Shown here: piece after piece, positions 23,314-34,439 of the stretch
Layout: each line of letters opens with the position of its first letter
Position numbering within the stretch: the first letter of the stretch is position 1
Assembly: GCA_023053575.1 (NCBI GenBank)
Contig: JAKZAP010000004.1
Location: forward strand, 22,435,252 to 22,499,251
From: Branchinecta lynchi
Taxonomy: Eukaryota; Arthropoda; Branchiopoda; Anostraca; Branchinectidae
Length of the DNA stretch: 64,000 nt
Reading direction: 5' to 3'
The notes under the pieces: model-generated
Told to the model about the DNA's origin: nothing
Seen by the model: the letters and a program-made list of their open reading frames with translations, nothing else
The model's database searches: none
Position numbers and translations under genes: made by a program

Positions 23314-26300
23314 TTAAGAAGTGATGTTGAGGTCACTGCCGAACACTGATAGTAATTTGAAGTGTAATTCTATGGACGGTTCTTCTTCCTCAAAGAATAC
23401 TTTACGCGTCAACGGTGCTCCCATGCGTTTCAGTGTATCTGAAAATATTTTTTCTTCTTTTCGTATCCATGGTCTTCTACCATCCCGCACCTGATAAGGA
23501 GTGACGAAAACATGGAGCTCAAACCCTGTGAAAGAAAAACTAATATAAAAGGTGAAATTACTTAGCCTGATTTTGAGTCACCTTAAACCACGATTACACG
23601 AATAGTCTTGAAACTCTCTCAGAAGGCTCTATTCGTGCGCCATCTACAATATGATGGTTTTCCTTTCCTTTCACCTAAAGATAGGAGTTTTCTCCTCTTC
23701 CTTTCCTTGCTCTGACGTCAAATAGTTTTGAAATTTCTGCTTTTCGAAATGCGTCCTATCTAATCTTCCGTTATTTATTCGTTTGAGCTCGCCCTCTGCT
23801 GCTGTGGGCCCATCGCTAAGACGAGCAAGGTTTCAGTCCTCAATGGTTGCTGTCTGACATAAAGGTGATATCTTCCGTCTGTAAACTGAAATGGGTGAAA
23901 AAAGACTGTTTTTCGCAGCGGTTTTATAGATTATTCAAGCCTATAACCAGAGACAAAATAATCTTACCAAAGCCGTTAGAAAGAGAAAACAATAGTTGTG
24001 TTTTTGTAGATACCATGGTGTCTGTTACCACGGTAACGAGATCTGCAATTAGTCGTTTTTGCAGTTACCGTGGTATCTAATGTACGGTTGACCTGCAGAA
24101 ACGACACTTGCCGAAATTGTGTTTTTCGAAGTCATCCCAGAAGAAAAAATTATATTCAGTCACATCACTAAACGCGTATTCTCGCCGATCCCTGAGGACT
24201 CCACTTGAGGAGTCCCCGCGTTTTTGTGGGGACTACCCGTATTCTCGCGAGTCCGCGGATAGGGAATGCCACGATTATCATCACCATTATCAAAAAGGAC
24301 TCCCTTTCAGATTCGGAGGGTAAAATTAATTAAAAACGATCAGAATAAAGAAAAAAAATAAAGTGGATCCAGACTAATTTCATGAACTACACATTTTTTT
24401 TTTGTCGAACAAAATCCATTTTGGAAGCGTTCTCACTGTTTCCGTACGCGGAGTCCGCGTGGAGTGACTCCCTCTATTCTCGCCGTTCTGCTTGATTCCC
24501 CGAGGAGTCCTCAGGGAACGTCGAGAATACGCCGTAAGTGCCAAACTTCTTTCCCACCAATTTGACAAAAAAATTATGAAAGTGAGATGACATTTTTAGA
24601 TACCACAGTCGGACTGTGGTATCTCAATATCAGATACCACGATAACTGGCCAGATACCACGATAACTGCAAAAACGACTTTAGACCGTGGTATCTGCAGA
24701 AACGCAACTAGTATCTTGGCGATCCTTCGGTTTAAGAATGTAGCAAAATGTAGCTTGCCCAGGTATTCGTAAGCGAAATAACACGCTGTAGACATCGCAA
24801 CCAGTGCCCTGGGCCAGGATCGTCACGTATGGGGGGGAAGGGGTGCCCCCCCCCCCCCGATTGCCGAGTCGGCGCCAAGTGCCGCGATTTTTCGTAAAAC
24901 AGTCGATTTTTTTCTTGGAAACGGTCGACGTTTCTTCAGAGCAGTTGGTTTTTCGTAGAAATAGTCGGTTTTTTTTTAATAACAGTCGATAAAAATGACC
25001 AGCCAGTCGGTAAACCCTTGCCCCTCCCCCCCCCCCCAAAAAAAAAAACATTTTGGCTAGTAACGCCTCTGTCCTGGGTCATACCTTACCTGATTCAGCA
25101 AGGGATTCCAGGGCTGCACGATTTACTACCCACGTGTCCTTGCCACCACAGTGGCCGCCGTCTAGCCATACCATACGCTTTATCATCTTCGTAACCCTGT
25201 AAGCAGAAATGTGTTAACATTTTACTTTTACAAACAAGACAAGAAACTGATCGAAGGTGTCCAGAGGTCAGCAACAGAATCCATCCTAGGCCTTAGAGCA
25301 CTACCCTACGAACAACGACTACAGAAACTGAAGATCCCGACACTTACTTACCGGCGGAAGAGAGGGGACATGCTACTAGTCTACAGAATCCTCAACTACA
25401 ATTGTCTCCCCTCCCTCTTCGCCGCCGACAACCACTCACGGACTAGGGGCCACTCCCGCAAACTGTCCAGAAGGTCCTACACCTCTCGTGTTTGCCAGCA
25501 CTTCTTCAGTAACCGAGCTGTTCCTCTATGGAACAGCTTGTCCGAACCAACTGTCACCAGCGAGGTTCAAAAAGCGACTCGATGAGGACTGGTGCGGGCA
25601 TCCCTGGAAAAAGGACTGGTGCGTCCCGGAAGCAGCAACCAAAACACAGCACCATCATCATCCGCAAGCTACTCATCGAGATACAACATCCTTATTGCTT
25701 GCAAGTGCGATTTAAGATAATTTAAGGTAACATTAGAAATAAGTCATGCCAATTGTCAACTCTCGAACGAGTGAAGGGTCAGACCCGGGCAGCTCCTCCG
25801 GATCGGTGAAACCTAGACCGGATATAAAAAGAGAAATCAAATGTCTGAGGAGTGATATATCATCGGAGATTCAAAACTCTGTGATCTGTCTTTCTGCCTC
25901 TGAAACTCGGATTACCAATTAACCGAGAACCTCTCACACAGGTTTACTTTATCAGGTAAACCTTTTGGGTTCCATCGTCAAAGAGACCAGGACACCCGTT
26001 TCCAGCTGTGTCCGTCGCACACCGACCTACACACGACTTACCTTTCCGCGCCTGGGAATGCTCCAAGAGTTCTGTAAGCATGGTACTCCTGTACTATCTG
26101 GTTCAATACGACGCATCCCTTAGAAAATCCTACTAAGATTACTTCCCAACTGAAAATGTCTTCGTCAACAAACTCCGAAAGACTACTGATGATCATTTCC
26201 AAGTGACACAGGCTGTAGTGGAGGGGCTCGTGGACGGGGCTGCCAATTTTGTCACACGTGACGTAGTTCGTATAGCAGGCGAATGTTCCCAGTTCCATCC

Positions 26301-29300
26301 TGAAAAGAACATAATAGTTCAAAAAACGTGGAACTTGAAGTCGAACCTGAATTAGACCAAAGAAAGTAGTATAGGATTATGAAGAATCATGAGCTATGGA
26401 CTGAATAGCGGAGATTTCTATTGGCTCCGCGTCAAGCCTCACATGGGTTTTGACAAAAGCGGTGTAGTCTGACAGTGGTGTCTGTAAAGTGGACATTTTC
26501 TCAGACTATCGCAATGGACGTAACGCCACACAAGCTCAGTCGGACTTCGTGAAGAAATTCGAATGGGACAAAAAAAGTATGCAAAAGTGCTATGAAGCAT
26601 CAAAATCTTCAGCGAATGAAGGGACAAAGTTAGCGTCATGGTGTAACAAAGATTGACGGGCACTCCACTAGTCATAGGGACAGTTTTCGCCATAATGACT
26701 TATGTTTTCGCATCGCTACAGGAAGCTACCCAGCCAGCCTTTCGTAACAATTTTCGCGCTCTGGGACTGGGAGGCCGAATCATCTTTCCTGGAAAGTGTT
26801 TTAAGGGGGCTAGTAGAAAGCTTCGCGGAAAGTTGAAAGTTAGGGCGAAATAATCGATTAGAGTCGAGAAACGCAGGAAATCTTCATACAATCGACTTCG
26901 TTGAAACATAATTATCTGCTGAACTCTAACCAGGGCCGTACCCAGGGGGGGGGGGGGGGTGAGGGGGTTGCCCCCCCCCCCGAAACATACATAAATAATC
27001 ATTTTATAGGCTTTTCCCTCTGATCTATGTCTTATTTGTTACTTTTCGTCCAACCCGCAGGCAACCCCCCTCCCCCTAAATAAATTCCTGGATACGGGTC
27101 TGAGTCTAACCAATTGGCTTAATAATTTTAGCAAACACTGTCAACTTCAGGTGTGTTTTCACTGTAGATGAAAATGGAACTCTCGGAGTAGATTTGCAAG
27201 TTTCCACGATGCGCGTCGATCGCTTAGGATTGATTCAGGAACACCTAAAAAGGTCTGAGAGAGTATAGATAGATAGATAGATAGTTTATTGCTATAAGCA
27301 GCCCGAGGGCCATGGCAAAAATTTGTCATACAAAAAAACAACAACAAAAAACACTAATATATAATAACACTCTTTTCCTTTTAATTTGTTTTACTTATTC
27401 CAAAAACCTACTTCTGTGTTCCATCGCTAGCCTCAAAAATCGCCCCATTTTCTTTATACCAGCAAAACACTCATCCTTAAAAATTCGTTTTACCCACTCT
27501 TCGTCAAATACACGCACACCATACTCTTCTTTTCTCCATTCACTCAGCTCCATACAGTCGCAAAGCATGTGAATCACACTCTCATCCACGCACCCACACA
27601 TCGGACAAAAGTAAGGACCGAACTTCTGCTTACACTGACCAATATAACGTCTTCTACCCCCAATTGGCAGACAATCTGCCAACAATTCAATAATTATTTT
27701 TAACTCATCCCGTCTAAGACCCGCTTTAAACATTATATTCTCACCCCATGTCTCTCTTACCGCAGCATAAAACCCCAAAGATTAATCTGGTATTGATATG
27801 ATATAATCTGGCGAAAATCGTCTTATACTCAATAACTCACTGTTTGTAGGTTCTTGTTACCTCGTTGGCTTTATTGTTAAGACTGGGGCGTTCTGGTAGG
27901 CTAGCGAAACCAGCCTTGCGACTTTCTCAAGACTCCATTGGGTGAATCGGCAATTATCCCTGTGCTGCAGCATCTTCTCCTCTTCATCCTAATGATGGTA
28001 AGCTTTTTATTTTTTCTTTACTTTACGCAATGCTCCTGTCAAGTTTTTCTAAAATTTCTGCTTGCATCATAAGTTGCATTTTTGCAGGTACCATGGTATC
28101 TGTTACCACAGTAACTGAATGTGCAATTAGTTTTTTGTAGTTACCGTGGTATCTGACACACGGTTGCTCTGCAAAAACGGCTATTCCCTAAATTGCATTT
28201 TTCGAAGTCATCCCAAAACAAAAACTGATATCCAGTTACATCACTAAGTGCTAAACTTCTTTCTCACCAATTTGACAAAATTTGATGAAAGTGAGATGAC
28301 TTTTCAGATACCACATTCAGTTATCTGAATATCAGATACCACGATAATTGGCCAGATACCACGATAACAGCAAAGACGCCTTTTGACCGTAGTATCAGAT
28401 ACCACGATAACTACAAAAACGCCTTTTGACCGTGGTATCAGATACCACGAATACTGCGAAAACAACTATAGACCGTGGTATCAAATACCATAGTATCCGT
28501 AAAAACGCAACTATAATCAAATCGTCCGCTTTCTATTCATTTAAACCATCCCTCTGCTGTGGGCTCATAATTAAGGCGATACAGGAGTTGCGTTTTTGCA
28601 GATACCATGGTATCTGTTACCACGGTAACTGGATCTGCAATTAGTCTTCTGCATTTACCATGGTATTAGATATACGGTTGCTTTGCAAAAACGACAATTG
28701 CCGAAATTGCGCTTTTCGAAGTCATCCCAAAAGAAAAACTGGCATTCAGTCACATCACTAAGTGCCCAAATTTCTTTCCCACCAATTTTTCAGATACCAC
28801 GATCAATTACCACGGTCGAACCGTGGTATCTGAATATCATATACCACGATAACTGCAAAAACACCTTTTGACCGTGGTTCAGATACCACGATAACTGCGA
28901 AAACGACTTTAGACTGTGGTATCACATACCATGGTATCTTCAAAAACGCAACTATAATCTAATCTTCTGTTTTTTACTAATTTAAACCATCCTTCTGTTG
29001 TGGCATGTTGGCCCATCATTAAGGCGATACAAGAGTTGCGTTTTTGCAGATACCATGGTATCTGTTACCACGGTAACTGGATCTTCCATTAGTCGTTTTT
29101 GCAGTTACCGTGGTATCTGAAATACGGTTGCCAACTTCTTTCCCACCAATTTCTCAGATACCACAATCAACAACCACGGTCGGACCTAGGTATCTGAATA
29201 TCAGATACCACGATAACTGGCCAGGTACGACTATAACTGTAAAAACACCTTTTGACCGTGGTGTCAGATACCACGATAACTGCAAAAACGACTGTAGACC

Positions 29301-31982
29301 GTGGTATCAGATACCATGGTATCTGCAAAGACGCAACTAAGGTTTCATGCCTCGGAGACTCCTGTTCGATAAAGCAACATACTTCGGGCAAGAAAAATGA
29401 AAGAAGACATTCAAAATATTCGCAATTAAAGGCCTAAAAGTTGGTACCTCCACAAATATACAATTTAAAATATTCGCAGTTAATTCATATGCTCATGGAA
29501 GGAGTTTAGGGATCCGAGTGTCAGAAGAAACAAGACCAAAGGTGTCGATGGGATCCCACAAATCTAAGATTTGATCCAGACAATTGGCTCTTGTCTTCGC
29601 CAGATCCAGTCTTCGCCAGATCCAGTCTTCGCCAGGCTAACCATCGGAGAAAACCAAGTTCAGATATTCGATCTATCTATACCTCTATAAGCCATATCTA
29701 TTTTGACGATACTGACCGAAACTTCCTGCTTTATTTCTGCCAAATTTGCGGTTTCGCCCGAATTCGAGCGAACTACTAGTCCAGCAAAAAAAGAAAATTC
29801 AGAAACGAATCCAGCATATCTCCTTATCCCTATAAAGAACATCTAATCAACTGTAAATAAAACTTTGACTTAAAAATAAATGCGGGTACAACCGGATTCT
29901 GGACTAATTATTTGGCCGGGTAAAAAATGATTGTCATATACGGACACAGCGTCTCTTCTTACCCCTATATCTATCATCTAAACAATTTCAGATAAAACTT
30001 TTGCTTTTAACATATTTTCCGGTTTGGGCCGGATTCCAGGCGAACTAGTTGTCCGGCGAGAAAATGGTTTTCACCATCGTGTTCAACATGTCTCCTTACC
30101 CCTAAACCAAACATTTGATCAACTTCAAATGAAATTTTTACTTTTAACAAACTTTCCGGTTTTTGCCGGATTCCGGACGAACTACTTGTCCGGCGAGAAA
30201 ATGATTTTCATCATCGTGCTCACCATGTCTTCTTACTCCACATTAGCTGTTTAAAAATATTTTTTTTTTCCCTTAATTTGAACCCCCACCCCCAAATATA
30301 GGGCTACAGGGCCCATCTACGAACTCGACTTTACTCTTGACGCAAAGAATCGTCACACCAAGTTTCATCAAAATATCTCATTCCCTTCGAGAGTTATCGT
30401 GCTCACAGACGGACGGACGGAAAACTTTTGCGATGTCATAGGTATCCCTCCACTTACGTTTTTGGATCCCCAAAAAAGGTTACAGGCAACCAGCAAAGGG
30501 GTAAGAAACTCTGTAATTAATAACCTATAGTAATTGAATGAATTTGTAGTTCTGCCACTGTTTCCGACACTTTCGTGGAAGGAAAGTCTTGTAGGTATCA
30601 CGAAATGAAGAGTATCTCGTTATCTCTCTTTTGCAGCTGTTGTGGATGTTGTATGAACCGATAATTCTACAGGAGGACTGCCGGATTTCGTTTACCTCAG
30701 TGCAAAAGCCCGAGGCTACTACCCTATTCTTGCCATCTCAGAGCTCAAGTACTTTACACTCACGTCCTTGCAACAGCCATACCGTACATGCTATAATCTG
30801 TGACAACTATAAAAGCACATGGCATACAAGCTGGCTTAGAAAAACACAACGGCCGTGATCAGCTTGTTTCTGTCGTGACAGCACCATCGCGTATAAGTTT
30901 GGCGACAACACTGATGTAACATTCATATTGATCGTGGTCATAGGGAGAATGGGCAATAGTGATTTTGGGAACCACCCACACTAATTACTGGAATAAAATA
31001 AAATACTGGGTGCCAGATTTGCTCCGTACATCCGAATGTGCTTTTCTGTGTTTGGAAGGAACAAGAGGGGAGTATACGTTGATTACAGTTTGGGATATGT
31101 GAATTTGTCCCTATAGCGTTGTCCAAATAGGTGTTGTAAGGTGTATTACGGCGTAAAAGGCTTATGACAGATTCCTCTTTTCCTCGGGGCGCGCTGTAAT
31201 ATGGCGAATAAGGAAAATGGATCTCGGCTCTATTCTCCTCTATGCAGAGCCAATCAGATTGCTTGGTTGGGTCTGCCAGCGGGCCGAGGAAAGGAGCAGC
31301 GCTGTCAGTGCTGCCACGGGAAGCACTAAAGTTCTACTTTGTTGGAAGTTAAAGAAACAACTTTTCCTCAAAAGAACACGTTTTGTTCTGTTACGACTCT
31401 TCACTGCTCGAGTGCTAGTTCGGGGACCACTGCTCTCCATCCGTAAATTTAATAGCTTTTACAATATATTGGGCGTCAAATTGTACTCGTGTACTTCAAG
31501 TAGTACTAAGAACACTTTTTCTGATCTTTAGAAACTCGAAAAACTGTATCAGCGTGGCGACACCGAACGCTGCATTCATAAGAACCTCTCGGGTTCCTAT
31601 TCGAACAGGCGTGTGTATTAAGACGTAAACATCGCGTATAGCGCTATTCAGCTTATTACTTTGGACAATGATTATGCTAGACACGTTCTTTTACCTGGAC
31701 ATCTCCCCCGAAAAATATGATAAGTCTGTGTGGCTTCTTCTTTTCCCTGTTTCTGTCATTTAAAAATATGACGGAGTCTGTACGCTGCTCGTAACCTTGT
31801 AGGGTGAAGCATTGGTGGTCTGACGAATCACCTGAAAGTGTAGAATTATACCTTTCTGAACTGTTCCTTCTGAGGGTTTCATACTGATATCTTGCCAAAA
31901 ATTGCCTACTTTGTTCGTTTCCGGGTACCAGACGCAGCTTTCCCACGTCATCTATCGGGCTTAGCAAAGCTGTCGGGACCAA
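23314..31982 (-). CDS. C2orf69: C2orf69 homologue (alpha/beta-hydrolase-like, mitochondrial); five exons
   Basis: Exons on the - strand: 31982-31695 (5' limit uncertain), 27988-27861, 26299-26042, 25196-25090, 23525-23314. All junctions have AG/GT signals and matching phases (0, 2, 2, 1). Landmarks in family order: IIFFGGDVQ at the end of exon 1, WSLEKVARL in exon 2, FACYTNYV and the nucleophile-elbow motif GFSKGCVVLNQ in exon 3, VWLDGGHCGG in exon 4, HVFVTPYQVRD and the C-terminal PSIELHF block in exon 5. The vertebrate protein is needed for mitochondrial respiratory function; its enzyme activity is unproved. About 330 residues against 385 in human. Exon 1 has no in-frame ATG, so a further 5' exon or a shorter exon 1 is likely. 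Introns are packed with MITEs and two LINE tails; one LINE ends about 10 bp from exon 4. Confidence 0.9.
23993..24711. mobile_element. Family D palindromic MITE, copy 1 (interrupted)
   Basis: Ends are inverted: TAGTTGTGTTTTTGTAGATACC on the left against GGTATCTGCAGAAACGCAACTA on the right. Inside, CAGATACCACGGT/ACCGTGGTATCTG palindromes recur. The element is split by another at 24172-24534. It lies in an intron of the C2orf69 homologue. Full-length relatives are at 28071, 28586 and 29034. Confidence 0.8.
24172..24534. mobile_element. PIF/Harbinger-like MITE nested in family D
   Basis: The 31-bp inverted ends match at 27 positions, sharing GCGTATTCTCG and CCCTGAGGACTCC. A TAA trinucleotide flanks both sides (24169-24171, 24535-24537). 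Uninterrupted family D copies read CACTAAGTGCC across the site (28234-28250, 28757-28771), so one TAA was duplicated on insertion. TAA/TTA duplication points to PIF/Harbinger. Internal TATTCTCGC and GAGTCCGCG boxes are repeated near both ends. No transposase is present. Confidence 0.8.
24815..25071. mobile_element. hAT-like MITE with C/G and C/A runs
   Basis: Begins CAGGATCGTCACGTA and ends GGCTAGTAACGCCTCTG, a CAG...CTG hAT-like pair. Flanking octamers CCCTGGGC (24807-24814) and TCCTGGGT (25072-25079) agree at six positions. Contains G7/C14 and C12/A11 runs. It ends 18 bp from the C2orf69-homologue exon at 25090-25196. Confidence 0.6.
25205..25725 (+). pseudogene. 5'-truncated LINE ORF2 tail (jockey/CR1-like), frameshifted
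   Basis: From 25240 the frame encodes the segment after the reverse transcriptase of jockey/CR1-type elements: LIEGVQRSATESILGLRALPYEQRL, YRRKRGDMLLVYRI, TRGHSRKL and PLWNSL. The expected end (ARFKKRLDEDW) continues in another frame from about 25555, so there is a frameshift. The insert is antisense to the C2orf69 homologue and starts about 10 bp upstream of its exon 4 acceptor. Confidence 0.8.
26931..27102. mobile_element. 172-bp hAT MITE with 8-bp target duplication
   Basis: Termini CAGGGCCGTACCCAGG and the reverse complement CAGACCCGTATCCAGG (13 of 16 match). Flanks are ACTCTAAC (26923-26930) and AGTCTAAC (27103-27110), 7 of 8 identical. Contains long G and C runs. Lies in an intron of the C2orf69 homologue. 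Confidence 0.8.
27265..27783 (-). pseudogene. 5'-truncated LINE ORF2 3' end with zinc-knuckle and GATA-repeat tail
   Basis: On the - strand a 127-residue frame ends in a Cys/His motif CPMCGCVDESVIHMLCDC, the C-terminal finger of LINE ORF2 proteins, preceded by GGRRRYIGQC. The 3' UTR ends in an AATAAA-like box and a short TATC microsatellite (27265-27292), a typical LINE tail. An upstream stop near 27784 marks the truncation. It lies in an intron of the C2orf69 homologue, in the same orientation. Confidence 0.8.
28071..28512. mobile_element. Family D MITE, copy 2
   Basis: Left end AGTTGCATTTTTGCAGGTACC, right end inverted (CCGTAAAAACGCAACTA). Palindromic TACCACGGTAAC and CAGATACCACGATAAC boxes throughout. 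Shares the middle block GAAGTCATCCCAAAA with copies at 24120 and 28720. Confidence 0.8.
28586..28953. mobile_element. Family D MITE, copy 3
   Basis: Same ends and internal order as copy 2. The spacer before it (28514-28585) recurs before copy 4 (28954-29033) and, more diverged, near 23751-23830. So these copies arose by tandem duplication of element plus spacer, unit about 440-515 bp. Confidence 0.8.
29034..29339. mobile_element. Family D MITE, copy 4 (internally deleted)
   Basis: Has the AGTTGCGTTTTTGCAGATAC end and its inverted partner at 29318-29339 but lacks most of the central block. Confidence 0.8.
29523..30478 (+). repeat. Family A element, nearly full length (956 bp)
   Basis: Begins AACAAGACCAAAGGTGTCGA and the GGGATCCCA box, then GATCCAGACAATTGG and CTTCGCCAGA repeats. 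Four subrepeats of about 130 bp follow (TTCCGGTTT...GGACGAACTA...TTGTCCGGCGAGAAAATG...CTTACCCC). It closes with AGTTATCGTGCTCACAGACGG, GGACGG microsatellite and CCTCCACTTACGTTTTTGGATC. Both outer edges thus carry a GGATCC-type box. No coding frame. Confidence 0.8.
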
Positions 31983-33425
31983 TAGATGGCATCTCCGTCG
32001 GTTGCTTGTTTCTCCGGAATCTGATTTAGTTTGACATTAGTAATAGACAGGGAGGTTGTTGTCAAGACCTGAGTAAGACCTCTAAAAACCTACCTTCCAT
32101 TTTTGTTTTGGGTTGATCATTCAACGAAGCTCACTTCACTTTGCGAACAAGCTTCCTTCCGCCTAGTCAAGGTCCAACAGTTAGACTTCCCACTCTTCCC
32201 AGTGAATATATTTCCTAGATGGCGTTGGGTCTCCAGAAGACTGGACAAAAGGTATGTTTTTGCTTATTTTCGGGGGTTGCCGAAGGGTAGGGGGAACTCG
32301 CTTTTTTCTTCGACCCTTGGACTTTCTTACCGATTTCTCACCAGTCTCCACCAAAGGAAATGTTCCGATTATCGTCAGCCCCGATTGAAAAAGCTGCCCC
32401 CCTTTAGATCGATCGGCAATCGATTGGGGGGCTTACTTGTCTTGTAGGGGCGTGCTGGAATTGATGCACATCGACGAGTGTTTGGGAAAATGCATATCAG
32501 GAGATGTGCGGAGGCATTCCCTGTTTATTTATTTAATAATAAAGCAAAGCATATCTCTCGTGGGTAGAGCCCAAATACGATGTTTTTGTAGTCAGAGATA
32601 AAACAGAGATAAAATAAGTTGTCAACAAATAATTTAAAAGAAAATAAAAATAACAAGGCAGATAATGCTAAAGATCATTGTACTGCTTTACGAAGCTAGG
32701 CACAAAGCTTCTACTGTAGCGCATGGTGTTACAGTAGATTGGGGTCAGTTTGGGAACCTTTTCAGCCACTTCTCGGGGGGGGGGGGGACGAGATCTTACA
32801 GGAACAAAAGGTGGGGGAAGGAATGAACGGTACATGGGGTGCTTTAAACTTTTTCAGTGTTTTTAGCATTTGAATTGCGCTGTTAGCTTTCTTTACAACT
32901 GTCTTTGTATTTTCGTGCCATGAAAGGTCAGAAGAGATCACTACACCTAGTAGCGTTGTTTTATCACTGATGAACCCGGGGTCGATAGGAGGTCTGTTTG
33001 CTCGCTGTTTCCCTTCGTGGGAGGCCTCAGGAAATGACCCCCCTATTCTCGTGGCCCCGGAACTAAGAAGTGGACCAAAGACTTTCCGTGTTTTTATTTA
33101 CGTGAAAACTCACTTTGCTAAGTCACAAAGCGGGTACCGATCTACAGCTCTCTCTTCGTTGTATCCCGACAATTTCAGTGCTGATGACAATCAGACCTAT
33201 CGGGCCTCGTAACACATCCGATCTCCTCTTCCGAATCTAACGTGCATGACTTAAGGTCCTTTTACACGACTCGGTACACGGTTGTTTGTCCTGGTGTAAT
33301 TGCACGGTCTACTTCCGTTATTAGCGTGAGAATTGGCTGTGGGACAGTCTTTCTTTGATTAATTCTGTTCTCTAGAACGGCCTTCCAAAAGATGAGCTCA
33401 CACTCGACTTCTCTAGGTTTCTCTA
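31983..33425. other. Spacer upstream of the C2orf69 homologue; one tiny exon candidate
   Basis: At 32219-32251 a 33-bp segment follows TTTCCTAG and precedes a GTATGT donor; in one frame it reads GVGSPEDWTK with phase 1 at its 3' end. That phase fits the candidate exon at 34203. A G12 run lies at 32777-32788. No other feature is seen. Confidence 0.25.
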
Positions 33426-33590
33426 CACTGTAAAAAACAATCATGCAGTATTTGCTACTGGGATTAATCTTGACTCCAAAGAGAAAATTTTATCTCTAAT
33501 TCGTATTAATCTTATTTAGGGATAAGATTAATCCCAATAGCAAATACTGCAGTTAACTTTAATCCTTACTCGGAAAAACTTTTTACAGTG
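33426..33590. mobile_element. 165-bp MITE with TA target duplication
   Basis: Ends CACTGTAAAAA and its inverse TTTTTACAGTG are flanked by TA on both sides (33424-33425, 33591-33592). Inner arms CAGTATTTGCTACTGGGATTAA and its inverted partner extend the pairing, so the element can fold into a long hairpin. Most like a Tc1/mariner-type or other TA-targeting MITE. Confidence 0.75.
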
Positions 33591-33767
33591 TAGGGATTTG
33601 GTATCGCTACGTAAAGAGAGTAAGGTAATGTGCATACATAGTCCGATTTTTGCAGTCGGATGCGATTTTCCTCCTTTGCTCCGTATTTCGGACATGCATG
33701 CTTCGGTCCGATGTGCGTAGATTCCAAAGAATGTGTACAATAGGACACTAGGCGTCAATAGTTTCAA

Positions 33768-34027
33768 CAGATACCTCGGTATCTGATACCACGGTATCTC
33801 ATACCACGGTCTAAAGCCGTTTTCCCAGTTCACGGTCAAAAGGCGATTTTGCAACTACCGTGGTATCTGGTATTTAGATACCCAGGTAATTGCGAAAGCA
33901 ACTTTAGACCGTGGTCTGGTATAAGACCGTGGTATCAGATACCACTGTAACTGCAAAAACGACTAACTGAAGACCCAATTACGGTGGGACAGATACCATT
34001 GTATCTGCAAAAACGCAGCTAGTAGTC
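33768..34027. mobile_element. Family D MITE, diverged copy 5
   Basis: Dense CAGATACCACGGTATCTG-like palindromes and the family right end (GTATCTGCAAAAACGCAGCTA). The left end is lost. Confidence 0.7.
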
Positions 34028-34202
34028 TTTGGTAATTTCTAAATTATCAGAGCGAATTTTGAACGCGAGCGAAAATTGTATTCTGTATGAAGCATTACTG
34101 AAGACAGTTATTATTGAAGTTTAAATGAAAAGAAAACTTGTTTTTCTATGATCTAATTGAATACGCTGAATCATTTGGATTGTGTAATTTTTTTTTTTTT
34201 AG

Positions 34203-34311
34203 TTTTCACTAAAGACTCTAGTAGTGACGTTCAGAATCTCTACGGCCACAACGCAAAGTTCTACGATGACGTCGAAAATTTGGATCTCTATCAAACGTGG
34301 CTTTTCAGTGG
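34203..34311 (+). CDS. Putative exon of an unrecognised gene
   Basis: After a T13-AG acceptor, two bases complete a codon and the frame reads FTKDSSSDVQNLYGHNAKF and YDDVENLDLYQTWLFSG before a GTCAGT donor; a stop follows if it is not spliced. Entry phase 2 complements the 1-base exit of the 33-bp candidate exon at 32219. Composition is protein-like, but I know no family for it, and the opposite strand is also open from 34318 to 34432. Confidence 0.3.
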
Positions 34312-34439
34312 TCAGTAGTGAAGCTGGTGAACTCTGTGGCTTATACATATATGGAAGATTGCCAAGCACGTCATCATCGCTTTTGCCTGTCTCCCAATCG
34401 ATTTCATTTTCCTCACTAGAACACTGACAATCTGCCGGG

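Noticed and set aside
31190..31320. GC-rich stretch with a CCAAT box as a promoter for the C2orf69 homologue
   Set aside because: It lies downstream of exon 1 of that gene on its strand, inside intron 1, and no transcript start can be inferred from sequence.
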